Source: Shewanella psychrophila (GTDB taxonomy: Bacteria; Pseudomonadota; Gammaproteobacteria; Enterobacterales; Shewanellaceae). Taken from it: DNA of 64,000 bases. Each line of letters starts with the position of its first letter. Within the stretch, counting starts at the first letter, position 1. Under the pieces are notes generated by a model. The model was given only the letters and a program-made list of their open reading frames with translations. It was not told the origin of the DNA and did not search any database. Location: positions 5,890,001-5,954,000 of the forward strand of contig NZ_CP014782.1 in assembly GCF_002005305.1 (NCBI RefSeq), in the 5' to 3' direction. Positions 17,464-27,899 of this stretch are shown here, in pieces. The translations under genes were made by a program, and so were the position numbers.

Positions 17464-17680
17464 AAATTTCCCTAAATCCATTTAAAAGGAGCGACAACCT
17501 AACTAATTTTTCTCATAAATACAATAACTCAGCGTACGCATAGTTAATATTATGTATCACAAAGCGAAAGTGGGTCGCCCTTTAGAAAGTGTTGAATAAG
17601 TTTACTCACTCCCTACTTGTTGCAAATCTGATATATTTACAATGATTACATTTTAAACATAAAGACCAAAAGGAAGCGGA

Positions 17681-18505
17681 ATGAGCATTGAAAAAATTAC
17701 TCATATTGAGCCGCTTGATTCATATTTTTTCAATTTTCTTGCCTGGATTCGATGTTTCTTGCCTTCTATAGTGCTCGTCCTTTCGGTGTCTATGGCTCCC
17801 GCAAAAGCCAATACAATCGTGCTATCTCTAACAACGGGTGACGATTACCCGCCTTTTACAGGCCGTGAGCTGCCCCAAGGTGGCATGGCGTCCACCTTGG
17901 TAATTAACGCCTTTGAAAAATCGGGTTATGTTGTTAAAGAAATAGAATGGCTTCCATGGAAAAGAGGCTATACGCTCGCACAGCGAGGACAATATCATGC
18001 AACATTCCCCTATGGCTGGACCGCAGAACGCGAAGAGTCTTTCTATTTTTCGGATCCCTTCTTTCCGACATTAAACTACGCTTGGTCGCGTTCGGGACAA
18101 TCAAACACATTAACGAACGAAGAAGATTTACAGGGAACGGTTTATTGTAACCCGCGCGGATATGGGAATTTTGGGCAAATAAAAGAACTCATGGATCGAA
18201 ACTTACTTCGCCGTGAAACCCCCAATAGCATGCTCCACTGCTTCAGGATGTTGCTGCAAAAGCGGGTTGATTTCGTCGCTGCGACTCCTAATGATGCCAT
18301 GAAAGCACTATTGCAGGCCGAGATATCGCCAGAAGAGGTTCAACGCTCTGGATTTGTTATTACAGAAATCCCGCTTCATGTGATTGTATCCAAGCAAAGG
18401 CCAAGGGCTCTGGAAATTATTGATGCCTTTAACAAGGGATTAAAAATACTCCGGGAAAATGGCCGTTATGAGGCTCTAAAAGAAGAATTCAATTGGGTGG
18501 AGTGA
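17681..18505 (+). CDS. Periplasmic solute-binding protein (SBP_bac_3 type)
   Basis: 274 residues with AAGGAAG before the start and a signal sequence ending near MAPAKANT. The fold marks of family-3 amino-acid-type binding proteins are visible: GDDYPPFTG, a GMASTLVINAFEKSGY helix, EWLPWKRGYTLAQRGQYHATFPYGWTAERE, and FYFSDPFF. No permease or ATPase gene is adjacent; many such orphans in shewanellae are of unknown role. Distantly similar in kind to the protein at 19807-20526. Confidence 0.8.
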   Translation: MSIEKITHIEPLDSYFFNFLAWIRCFLPSIVLVLSVSMAPAKANTIVLSLTTGDDYPPFTGRELPQGGMASTLVINAFEKSGYVVKEIEWLPWKRGYTLAQRGQYHATFPYGWTAEREESFYFSDPFFPTLNYAWSRSGQSNTLTNEEDLQGTVYCNPRGYGNFGQIKELMDRNLLRRETPNSMLHCFRMLLQKRVDFVAATPNDAMKALLQAEISPEEVQRSGFVITEIPLHVIVSKQRPRALEIIDAFNKGLKILRENGRYEALKEEFNWVE

Positions 18506-18568
18506 AGCAAAGAAAAAAAGTGAGGCCAAGAACATGTTTATTCCGACCCACTTGTTTATCGCCGCTAA

Positions 18569-19081
18569 CTAACAGTTGTAAGCGCAGGTTGATGCAGACT
18601 TAGCACTTCTATCTTTACCGTGCTCTAATTGACGCTCAGCATCTTGCACAGAGATCTTCTGAAAGAACACTTCCATAATAAGATTAAGCCTTTCTTCAGC
18701 ATTGCCAAACTTATCCATACCACCATACTGAACTGAATCGAAATCAAGCTCTGCCACCTTGTTTCCTTTACTATCAGTCACGTCTAAATTTACGTAGCGC
18801 ATATAAGTTGCAATGTCCCACCACCAGTTAGCATTGAACTCAAACATAACTTGATTATCAGCTAATTGAGCATCGGGACTTTCGGTGTGCTTAGACACCT
18901 TATAACCATTATCGACCATCCAGTTAGTCACAATACCTCTAACATTTTCAGTTTGCTTCGAGTCGTTTGTCATCACGATCTCTTTGTCGAAATTAGGATC
19001 CATCTGCTTTAATTCTGTTAAACCATTGCTCGAACAACCCGTAACAGCAAGTATAACTATACCAAATAATACTTTTTTCAT
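18569..19081 (-). CDS. Hypothetical lipoprotein (Sbal_3080-like)
   Basis: 170 residues: MKKVLFGIVILAVTGC gives a lipobox (VTGC). The body has FEFNANWWWDIATYMRYVNLDV and ends STCAYNC with two cysteines. It resembles a lipoprotein family annotated in shewanellae (Sbal_3080), from memory and not certain. No enzymatic motif. Convergent with the binding-protein gene at 17681. Confidence 0.65.
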   Translation of the reverse strand: MKKVLFGIVILAVTGCSSNGLTELKQMDPNFDKEIVMTNDSKQTENVRGIVTNWMVDNGYKVSKHTESPDAQLADNQVMFEFNANWWWDIATYMRYVNLDVTDSKGNKVAELDFDSVQYGGMDKFGNAEERLNLIMEVFFQKISVQDAERQLEHGKDRSAKSASTCAYNC

Positions 19082-19411
19082 ATGGCTCTCTCTTTTGTGT
19101 GCAGCGGGATTTTACAACACAAAATAGACAGCAGTCTAGTCAAGTGGTAGGCAAATATCCTTCCACACTTATATTATCGAGCTGTAAATGGATGCAATTG
19201 ATAAATTAATATCATGAAAAGGCAAGATAAAGGGCTCTAAGCTCCACAGTGTTCAAACCCGACTAAAGACAGGCTAAAGCTAGATAGGGTGGGGATTGAA
19301 ACCCATCTTATGCTAAAATCCCCCTATCAGCTTTATGAATGTGCAACAGATCTCATTTGTTTGACTGAGGGTAGTGAAACCTACCGTGATTAACTAATGA
19401 GGATACAAGAT
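19082..19411. other. Intergenic, one copy of a 20-base repeat
   Basis: AATGGATGCAATTGATAAAT at 19187-19206 recurs exactly at 20813-20832. Otherwise only promoter-like AT-rich sequence is seen. Confidence 0.5.
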
Positions 19412-19684
19412 ATGAGCAAGTTAAATGCCGAAGAGCGCAAAGCCCGAGACAATGAACGTTTTTCACAACGTGTAGATGAGCGCAGGGTAAAAGGCGAAGA
19501 TGTCGTTGCCTATGCACTAGCCAATAAGAAAGCCTATAAATTTCTGACTAAACCAGAGAAACACGAGCTTAAGCAAAGACAAGCGGCTCTTCAGAATGAA
19601 GTGAAACTTACAGTGCAAGAAAAGATTAAGCTTAGAGAAGAGCAAGAATTACAACAGATTGAAGCGACATTTACCGAACAGTAA
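19412..19684 (+). CDS. Small highly charged hypothetical protein
   Basis: 90 residues from the ATG at 19412, which has GAGGA at 19399-19403; the frame begins 5 codons earlier. Almost wholly charged and helical (AEERKARDNERFSQRVDERR; EKHELKQRQAALQNEV), with no signal or membrane segment. No family recognised. Possibly a coiled-coil or nucleic-acid-associated protein; that is only a guess from composition. Confidence 0.6.
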   Translation: MSKLNAEERKARDNERFSQRVDERRVKGEDVVAYALANKKAYKFLTKPEKHELKQRQAALQNEVKLTVQEKIKLREEQELQQIEATFTEQ

Positions 19685-19806
19685 AACACCATAAATAGCC
19701 GTCTTAACTCGCTATTGATATGTGGGGTCACAAGCCCCGCCTATCGAGTTTATCAGCTCCCCAACTCAAACCTAAGCTTGCGATAAGCATCGAGTTACAA
19801 AGCCAT

Positions 19807-20526
19807 TTATAAATCTATTTTTGCGTTACCAGAAGCGTAATCCAACGCAATAATGCCCTCAAGTTTCATCTGCTCTAGTGCATCGTTTATTGAACTGCAA
19901 AGTGTTCTACCTGAAATGGAGTCATGGCAAACATAAAATACAGCTAAAACATTAATTGGTTTATCTAGATCATAATGTATCAGCTCTGCGTGCTTACTGT
20001 TTTCTATGGCGGCTACAGTGGACGTGTTATCGCCAATAATCGCATCAATATAGCCTCGCATTAACCTTGCAATATTAACATCGTCATTTTTGGCATAGTC
20101 TAAATTTATACTCTGATTCTTGGTTATATGCTCACCGTAACTGTAGCCAGCAACAGCCCCGACTATCTTACCCGCTAAGTCATTAATTGTTTTTATATCT
20201 GAGCCGATCTTAGTAAACAGAACAATTTTTTTAAGATAAAAAGGATCAGAGATAATGAAATCAGACTTGGGCAGGTTTTCTAAGAGCTCTGGAAAATAGG
20301 CATCTAGTTTATGCTGTTTAAAGTCACGCTGGGTACGCTTTGTTGGCTGAATGATGAGGTTGGTATCTAGCGATAGACGTCGTAAAACTTCGTTATGCAT
20401 TTTGATAAAAAGACCTTGCTGCTGGTCTATAACAAGGTTTGGTATGTAGTAACTACCAATCGTAGTACTAAAAGCAGTCGTCGAATAGAAAGCCAAAACT
20501 AAAAAGATGAGGAATAAATACCGCAT
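19807..20526 (-). CDS. Periplasmic solute-binding-like protein
   Basis: 239 residues with signal peptide MRYLFLIFLVLAFYSTTAFS. Family-3 binding-protein features: a short first lobe, KLDAYFPELLENLPKSDFIISDPFY, then TINDLAGKIVGAVAGYSYGE and VNIARLMRGYIDAIIGDNTS. No transport genes adjoin it. Likely a periplasmic sensor-like or orphan binding protein; ligand unknown. Confidence 0.75.
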   Translation of the reverse strand: MRYLFLIFLVLAFYSTTAFSTTIGSYYIPNLVIDQQQGLFIKMHNEVLRRLSLDTNLIIQPTKRTQRDFKQHKLDAYFPELLENLPKSDFIISDPFYLKKIVLFTKIGSDIKTINDLAGKIVGAVAGYSYGEHITKNQSINLDYAKNDDVNIARLMRGYIDAIIGDNTSTVAAIENSKHAELIHYDLDKPINVLAVFYVCHDSISGRTLCSSINDALEQMKLEGIIALDYASGNAKIDL

Positions 20527-21153
20527 TCACTGAAGCCTTCCGAGGGATACTCAATACAATTTAGTCAGTATATTGCTTGTGGATTAAAAGTACAGTGATG
20601 ACTGGTGCCCCTCATCAATGCCTAGAAAAAGAGGCCCATTAACTATGGTGTTTATGCTTCTATAACCCCTACTTGTTTATAGACTGTTGTGTATAGACTG
20701 TATCCTCAGCAAAGTATTCCCTCATACCAATAGCTTTATCAGCCTTAATGGAGCTATTATGATTTTAGTATCAAACTGCTAGTTCTTATCAAACGACAGA
20801 GTTAAAGCAGTGAATGGATGCAATTGATAAATGATACTCAAAACTAAGTATTTGTATCATCAACAAATTACACGCCAATGTATGGCAAGCTTACTCTTTC
20901 TTGAGATAAGTACATCAAATGTAATCAGTGCACAAAGAACACGTCGATGAAACAGGCCTGCCCAAAGTGTGAGGCCAAGAATACCAAAGTGCAGTACACA
21001 CTGAGCTGCCAAGGTTGGGATCTGCAGATGGTTCAGATCTTAGAGAAATTTTACTCTGAACCTACTTATCCAAGTATAATCTTTTACCTTCCTCAATCAA
21101 GCTTAAACTAGTTACCCGACGTTATGTTAACCCCTTCATGATAGGCAGTGTAT
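20527..21153. other. Long intergenic region
   Basis: 627 bp, AT-rich. It holds the second 20-base repeat copy (20813-20832) and a 54-codon plus-strand frame at 20947-21111 starting MKQACPKCEAKNTKVQY, with one CxxC and a later lone Cys but no ribosome-binding site. It may be a zinc-ribbon remnant and is not called as a gene. Nothing else is recognised. Confidence 0.4.
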
Positions 21154-21933
21154 ATGGCTAATATTTGTCACAGTAAACTATTATCACAACCAGCTGCTAA
21201 TGTATTTCTTAGCTACGAATTATTTTTACCCGATACAATCACCCCACCCCATCAACACATTTGGGGACAATTACAAATAGTTAATACTGGTGTAATTGAA
21301 ATAAAAACCGAGAAAAATACCTACCTCTCTCCTTCTCAATATGGGATTTGGGTTCCCGCAAATACACGGCATGAAAGTTATATGCGGCGACGGATACAAT
21401 ACAGTTCAATCAATATCGTACCTGAGATCATACCTATGCCAGACCATGTATGTCTTATTGAAATCAGTGCTATTTTCCGTAGTATTCTCGATGATTTTCG
21501 AAGCAGAAATATAACACAAGCAAACACGACTCAGGATGATAGGCTAATAACAGTGGTACTAGATCAAATCCGTACATCAAAACAACAACCAAATTTTTTA
21601 CCTCAAACTAATGACCCATTACTGACTCCTATTTTGTTAGAATTAGGTCATGAACCAAGTAATCAAATGAATTTGTCTGAGTGGGCTCAAAAACTACATA
21701 CGACTGAGCGTACCTTAGCTCGACATTGTAGAAATAAGCTTGGAATGAATTTTAGTGAGTTGCGTCAAAGGGCTAAGTTTCTGCGTTCGGTGGAGCTGTT
21801 ACGACAGGGATACACCGTCAAAAATATAGCTCTAAGCTTGGGTTACAATCAAAGCTCACCCTTTATTACTCTATTTAAAAAATATGCTGGTAGCCCCCCT
21901 GCACAACACATTAAAAACCTCACCAAAATATAG
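21154..21933 (+). CDS. AraC-family transcriptional regulator
   Basis: 259 residues from ATG 21154 (a second ATG lies two codons upstream). N-terminal cupin with HQHIWGQLQIVNTG and VPANTRHES; C-terminal AraC DNA-binding domain (LSEWAQKLHTTERTLARHC; TVKNIALSLGYNQSSPFITLFKKY). It has the same architecture as the regulator at 10442 but low similarity. It converges with panB 50 bp away. The gene is AT-rich compared with groEL nearby, as is panB, which hints at shared acquisition. Confidence 0.88.
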   Translation: MANICHSKLLSQPAANVFLSYELFLPDTITPPHQHIWGQLQIVNTGVIEIKTEKNTYLSPSQYGIWVPANTRHESYMRRRIQYSSINIVPEIIPMPDHVCLIEISAIFRSILDDFRSRNITQANTTQDDRLITVVLDQIRTSKQQPNFLPQTNDPLLTPILLELGHEPSNQMNLSEWAQKLHTTERTLARHCRNKLGMNFSELRQRAKFLRSVELLRQGYTVKNIALSLGYNQSSPFITLFKKYAGSPPAQHIKNLTKI

Positions 21934-21983
21934 AAGAATCTATTTCGACTTGCTTGATTTGGTCATCTCCTACAGATCACGTG

Positions 21984-22778
21984 TTATTGGAAGCAGTGTT
22001 CATCTTCAGGAAATGTCTGCAGCTGAACCGCTTCAATATACTTAGCAACTGCAGAGTTAATATCATTGCTTCCCGCTAGAAAGTTTTTCGTAAACCTTGG
22101 AATATAATTTGCCGATATGCCTAAAATATCATGCATAACCAAAACCTGACCGTCAGTATTTTTACCCGCGCCAATTCCAATAACTGGAATATCCAGCTTA
22201 CTGGTAATCTTGTCAGCCAATGTAGCAGGTACACATTCCAGTACTAATACTTGAGCCCCGGCATTTTGTAACTGCAAGGCATCATTAAGCATATTCTCTG
22301 CCTGTTCTTGTGTTTTCCCCTGAACTTTATAGCCCCCATGGATATTAACAGCTTGTGGTAATAACCCTAAATGAACACAAACAGGTACTGCTCGCTCGGT
22401 TAAAACTTTTACGGTCTCAGCTAACCACCCACTACCTTCCAACTTAACCATGTTAGCACCAGCTTTCATTAATGTAGCGGCGGATTCACAGGCTATCTCA
22501 GGTGTCGGGTAACTCATAAAGGGCATATCTGAAATGATAAAAGAGTTTGGACTACCAACTCTTACACATTCGGTATGGTAAGCAATATCCTTAACATTAA
22601 CACCCAAAGTAGTTTCCTTACCTTGTATCACAGAGCCAAGTGAATCGCCGACAATCAATACAGGCATATTTTGCTGCTCAAAAACCTTTGCAAAACTCGC
22701 ATCATAAGCCGTAATTGACGCAAATTTATGTCCTAATAATTTCCAATTATTTAAATCTGAAATAGTAACTTTTTTCAT
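21984..22778 (-). CDS. panB: 3-methyl-2-oxobutanoate hydroxymethyltransferase
   Basis: 264 residues from ATG 22778, the usual PanB length; the frame to 22799 adds 7 residues. PanB transfers hydroxymethyl from methylene-THF to 2-oxoisovalerate, the first committed step to pantothenate. Family signatures: [48 protein letters not shown] and [21 protein letters not shown], including the Mg-binding acidic residues. panC is not adjacent, unlike the usual panB-panC pair, so this may be a second, paralogous copy. Confidence 0.93.
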   Translation of the reverse strand: MKKVTISDLNNWKLLGHKFASITAYDASFAKVFEQQNMPVLIVGDSLGSVIQGKETTLGVNVKDIAYHTECVRVGSPNSFIISDMPFMSYPTPEIACESAATLMKAGANMVKLEGSGWLAETVKVLTERAVPVCVHLGLLPQAVNIHGGYKVQGKTQEQAENMLNDALQLQNAGAQVLVLECVPATLADKITSKLDIPVIGIGAGKNTDGQVLVMHDILGISANYIPRFTKNFLAGSNDINSAVAKYIEAVQLQTFPEDEHCFQ

Positions 22779-22974
22779 TAAATTCCATGCTTGTTCCAAG
22801 TATTTAAAAGAATATTAGCATGTGGATATTTTATGGATATATCGCTAAAAAGACACTTTATAACGCTGAAAAACGATAAGTACGGAAACATAGCCTATAT
22901 AAATTAAAATCAGCTTACGGGGTAACTCAGGACTGAGTCTGAGGGATCCCCACGAATTTAATAGCGTGGCTGTG

Positions 22975-23050
22975 AATCCCGGCCTAAAAGAACACCGGGA
23001 TGACAGAATGGATTCCCTAGATTCCGGCCCAAAAGCATTACCGGAATGAC
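22975..23050. repeat. Pair of interspersed palindromic repeats
   Basis: Unit 1 (22975-23004) pairs AATCCCGG with CCGGGAT. Unit 2 (23020-23050) pairs GATTCCGG with CCGGAAT. Both have the inner sequence CCxAAAAG and end in ATGAC. A third partial end (CCGAATGACGGTAG) follows at about 23062. Confidence 0.75.
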
Positions 23051-23156
23051 GGTGTAGATTGTCCGAATGACGGTAGGTTATCTTCCAGACACAAACCCCC
23101 TCCAAGACCATCCATGGTCTTCGGGGATAACTCTCTATTTCGAGAAGTCCATACGT

Positions 23157-23193
23157 AAAAAAATCCCCGATACTTTTCAATATCGAGGATTTA
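23157..23193 (-). terminator. groESL terminator
   Basis: On the minus strand, AAATCCTCGATA pairs over 12 positions (one G-U) with TATCGGGGATTT and runs into TTTTTTT. It lies about 170 bp past the groEL stop. Confidence 0.8.
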
Positions 23194-23363
23194 AATTCGT
23201 TTGGCTTTAAGCTTTTAAGCTTTAGACCAGCAATGACTTTTTGCTAATTTTGGCGCCGGATAAATCGTGTTAGTACAAGGCGCTGTGAGCGACGCGTAGT
23301 CTTTCTTACGCGAGCGAACAGCAACGCCGTAATCACCGATTTAGACCAGTCAAAAAGCAAAAA

Positions 23364-25055
<1,692 letters not shown>

Positions 25056-25066
25056 TCAATGAGTGC

Positions 25067-25357
25067 TTAGCTCACTACAGCCATTAGGTCAGATTCTGAA
25101 AGGATCAGAACTTCTTCACCATCAATCTTCTCTTTCTTCACGCCGTAACCTTCGTTGAAGATCACCATGTCACCCACTTTTACGTCTAGTGGTTGAACAG
25201 AACCATTCTCAAGAATTCGGCCATTGCCTACTGCAAGTATTTCACCACGAGTCGATTGCTCGGCAGCGCTACCTGTAAGTACGATGCCACCAGCAGATTT
25301 TGATTCAACTTCAGAACGTTTAACTATGACACGGTCATGTAATGGACGAATGTTCAT
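25067..25357 (-). CDS. groS: Co-chaperonin GroES (10 kDa)
   Basis: 96-residue lid subunit for GroEL. It starts [14 protein letters not shown], has the mobile loop [14 protein letters not shown], and ends SESDLMAVV, all canonical. AGGAGAG precedes the start. First gene of the operon, behind a heat-shock-type promoter. Confidence 0.99.
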   Translation of the reverse strand: MNIRPLHDRVIVKRSEVESKSAGGIVLTGSAAEQSTRGEILAVGNGRILENGSVQPLDVKVGDMVIFNEGYGVKKEKIDGEEVLILSESDLMAVVS

Positions 25358-25452
25358 CTATGGACTCTCCTAATGATTTTGCCCAGCATTAGGCTGGCAA
25401 ATAAAAAAATTGCGGCGAAATTATCAGTAAATTAAGTCGCTTGATGTTGGAG

Positions 25453-25480
25453 ATATGGGGTCATCTAGATGAGAACCAAG
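25453..25480 (-). promoter_or_regulatory. sigma32-type heat-shock promoter of groESL
   Basis: On the minus strand, CTTGGTT (25474-25480) is followed after 13 bp by CCCCATAT (25453-25460), close to the RpoH consensus CTTGAAA-N11-15-CCCCATNT. It lies about 100 bp upstream of groES. Confidence 0.85.
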
Positions 25481-25581
25481 GTCTTTACAAAAATAATCTC
25501 ATTTTTTTTATCCCGCTTTTATAAAAGCCGCGCCAATCCTGATAGAATTGCCTCCCTCTGTAGACTAGGCAAGACTTCTCC

Positions 25582-26973
25582 ATGAAAGACAGACACGGGC
25601 TACTCACCCAGCCAATCGGTCGTGTACTGCTAAATATGAGCCTCCCAAACCTGATTGGTATTTTGACCATTCTCGGGTTCAGTCTCGTCGACACTTTTTT
25701 TATCAGTCAGCTAGGCACCGAATCTTTGGCCGCCATCAGCTTCACTTTTCCTGTGACTCTGATCATATCCAGCATAGCCATAGGCATAGGCGCCGGAGTG
25801 TCCACTAACTTAGGTCGACTCATAGGTGGTGGTCAGGCAGATAAAGCCAAGGTGTTTCTTCATGACTCACTATTATTGACCTTCATGCTGACCGCGTTTA
25901 TCTCCATGTTAGGTAGCCTGTGCATAGGCCCTTTATTTAGCCTCTTAGGTGCCAATGACTCCAGTTTACCGCTGATCGCCGACTACATGTTTATCTGGTA
26001 TCTGGGCGCGCCGCTGCTAGTGTTATTGATGGTAGGTAACCAGGGGCTGCGTGCCACGGGAGACACCCGCTCACCTGCAAAAATTATGATGTTAGCGGCG
26101 CTGATCAACCTTATTCTCGACCCCCTGCTCATCTTCGGTATCGGGCCTTTTCCGCGCCTGGAGATCCAAGGGGCAGCCATAGCGACCATTATTTCTTGGG
26201 CGGTTGCGCTATCGCTATCTAGCTACCTGCTGATATTTAAGCGTCACTTAGTGGAATTTGCCGACTTCAACATAGAACGTCTCAAGTGCAACTGGAAACA
26301 GCTGGCTCATATCGCTCAGCCTGCAGCCCTGATGAATTTGCTTAATCCTCTGGCCAATGCAATGATCATGGCCATGTTAGCCCGCATCGACCATGGTGCT
26401 GTCGCTGCCTTCGGTGCCGGGATCCGTATTGAGTCCGTACTCTTGATTGCCGTGATGGCCTTGTCATCCAGTTTGGTTCCCTTTATCGCCCAGAACTTAG
26501 GGGCGGGTCAGACCGAGCGAGCCCGTGATGCCCTGTTACTGTCACTCAAGTTTATTCTGGTGTTTCAGACCTTGCTCTACCTGCCACTGCTGCTCTTAGC
26601 CGAGCCCATTGCTCAGCTATTCAGTGGAGATCCTCAGGTCGTAGAATGGCTGTCCTTCTATATTTTAATGATCCCCGCCGCCTATGGCCCACTGGGTATC
26701 GTTATCTTGATGGCCACATCCCTCAATGCCTACCACAGGCCCATGAGCTCACTGGTTCTCAATGTATGTCGACTGTTTTTGATCATGCTACCTCTGGCCG
26801 CTCTGGGTTCTTACCTAGGCGGGGTCAAAGGCCTGCTACTGGCGCTGCCTATCACCAACACCCTGATGGGTATCGCCTGCTATGTTCTGGCGAAGAAAAT
26901 ATCTGAGCCTGAGCAAATGAAGCACACACAAACCTATACGCCTGAAATTAATAAGAAAGTTAAAGGTAGCTAA
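25582..26973 (+). CDS. MATE-family multidrug exporter
   Basis: 463-residue inner-membrane protein with about 12 hydrophobic segments in two related halves. Marks of the MATE family: LLNMSLPNLIGILTILGFSLVDTFFISQLG, GVSTNLGRLIGGGQ, the LRATGDTRSPAKIMMLAALINLILDPLLIFG segment, and the second-half SSSLVPFIAQNLGAGQ. Exports cationic drugs using Na+ or H+; substrates unknown. Lies about 140 bp upstream of the Qnr-like gene on the same strand. Confidence 0.93.
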   Translation: MKDRHGLLTQPIGRVLLNMSLPNLIGILTILGFSLVDTFFISQLGTESLAAISFTFPVTLIISSIAIGIGAGVSTNLGRLIGGGQADKAKVFLHDSLLLTFMLTAFISMLGSLCIGPLFSLLGANDSSLPLIADYMFIWYLGAPLLVLLMVGNQGLRATGDTRSPAKIMMLAALINLILDPLLIFGIGPFPRLEIQGAAIATIISWAVALSLSSYLLIFKRHLVEFADFNIERLKCNWKQLAHIAQPAALMNLLNPLANAMIMAMLARIDHGAVAAFGAGIRIESVLLIAVMALSSSLVPFIAQNLGAGQTERARDALLLSLKFILVFQTLLYLPLLLLAEPIAQLFSGDPQVVEWLSFYILMIPAAYGPLGIVILMATSLNAYHRPMSSLVLNVCRLFLIMLPLAALGSYLGGVKGLLLALPITNTLMGIACYVLAKKISEPEQMKHTQTYTPEINKKVKGS

Positions 26974-27111
26974 CTGACTATGTATTTAGGCCGACAGTGA
27001 CAAGACTTTTATCGATGCAAACCTCAGTAACGAAAAAATCTCCGAGACTGAGTAACTAAAAAACACAAACTTATGCCTCTGAAACGAATAAGCGAGCTAA
27101 AGGTAACTGAT

Positions 27112-27777
27112 ATGCAAGTCGACAACTACACAGGCAAGACGTATACAGACACCAGTTTCAGTGGAGAAGATCTCCAGGACGCTATATTTGAGCGCTGCGA
27201 GTTTTACCGTTGTGATTTCAGTCGAGCCGATTTGACCGATGCCAGCTTTATTAATTGCAGGTTCGTCGAAGCGGGAGCAGCCGAAGGCTGTAACTTCAGT
27301 TATGCCACTCTGATAAGCGCCAGCTTTAAGCACTGTAACCTGGGCATGGCACTATTTGCCGGGGCTCGCTGTTTCGGTATCGAGCTTAGGGAATGCAACC
27401 TGCAAGGTGCAGACTTCGTCCGGACTAGCTTTGCCAACCATATCAGCCATAAGACCTTCTTCTGCAACGCCTACATTACAGAATCTAACCTTTCTTACGC
27501 CAATTTAGAGTCAGCTAAACTAGAGAAGTGTGAGCTAATGGACAATCGCTGGCGGGGCGCTAACTTGCTCGGTGCTTCGATGAAGGGCTCAGACCTCAGC
27601 GGCGGTGAGTTCTCTCAATCACAATGGGGCACTTTCGAGCTCGAAGGCTGTAACTTATGCCGAGTTGAGCTGGAAGGACTCGATCCCCGTAACATCAAGC
27701 TCGAAGGCGTGATGATAAACCAGTGGCAGCAGGAGCAACTGTTAGCCCCCCTGGGAATAATCGTCGCGCCGGACTAA
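27112..27777 (+). CDS. Qnr-family pentapeptide-repeat protein
   Basis: 221 residues from ATG 27112 (AAAGG at 27099-27103), near the 214-219 of known Qnr proteins; the longer frame to 27073 is less likely. The right-handed beta-helix repeats A(D/N)LXX run throughout. Segments closely follow QnrA/B/S: ERCEFYRCDFSRADL, GCNFSYATLISASF, CFGIELRECNLQGADF, the SHKTFFCNAYI loop, GASMKGSDLS, and the C-terminal LDPRNIKLEGV and WQQEQLLAPLG. Qnr proteins protect DNA gyrase and topoisomerase IV from quinolones; shewanellae are a known chromosomal source (QnrA from S. algae). Resistance by this allele is inferred. No LexA box of the CTG-N10-CAG type was seen upstream. Confidence 0.88.
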   Translation: MQVDNYTGKTYTDTSFSGEDLQDAIFERCEFYRCDFSRADLTDASFINCRFVEAGAAEGCNFSYATLISASFKHCNLGMALFAGARCFGIELRECNLQGADFVRTSFANHISHKTFFCNAYITESNLSYANLESAKLEKCELMDNRWRGANLLGASMKGSDLSGGEFSQSQWGTFELEGCNLCRVELEGLDPRNIKLEGVMINQWQQEQLLAPLGIIVAPD

Positions 27778-27778
27778 A

Positions 27779-27899
27779 GCAGGCTAAGAAGTTTTAAGCT
27801 CAAGACAGAGCTAAGAAAGTTATAAGTTTAAAAAACAGATGAGACCTGATGCTACTCGCACTTTTGCTTTACTTACCGCTTACAGCTCAAAACTTAAAG
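27779..27899. repeat. Intergenic repeat, copy A
   Basis: Purine-rich left arm (GAAGTTTTAAGCTCAAGACA, then GCTAAGAAAG) and pyrimidine-rich right arm (TTTACTTACCGCTTACAGCT) that can fold back on each other. It matches copy B at 29691-29825 with small indels and ends exactly at the deacetylase stop. Confidence 0.75.

Larger units (their letters stand above)
22779..23363. other. Repeat-rich gap between panB and groEL
   Basis: Contains the two palindromic repeats at 22975-23050, the groEL terminator at 23157-23192, and about 100 bp (23240-23345) with several GCG/CGC-rich inverted pieces (for example ACGCGTAGTC and TTACGCGAGCG) that looks like an interspersed repeat. No gene is supported. Confidence 0.5.

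Noticed and set aside
20947..21111. 54-codon ORF starting MKQACPKCEAK
   Set aside because: No ribosome-binding site and only one CxxC pair; more likely a remnant or chance.
26974..27111. LexA box upstream of the Qnr-like gene, as seen for qnrB
   Set aside because: The nearest CTG...CAG pair has the wrong spacing.
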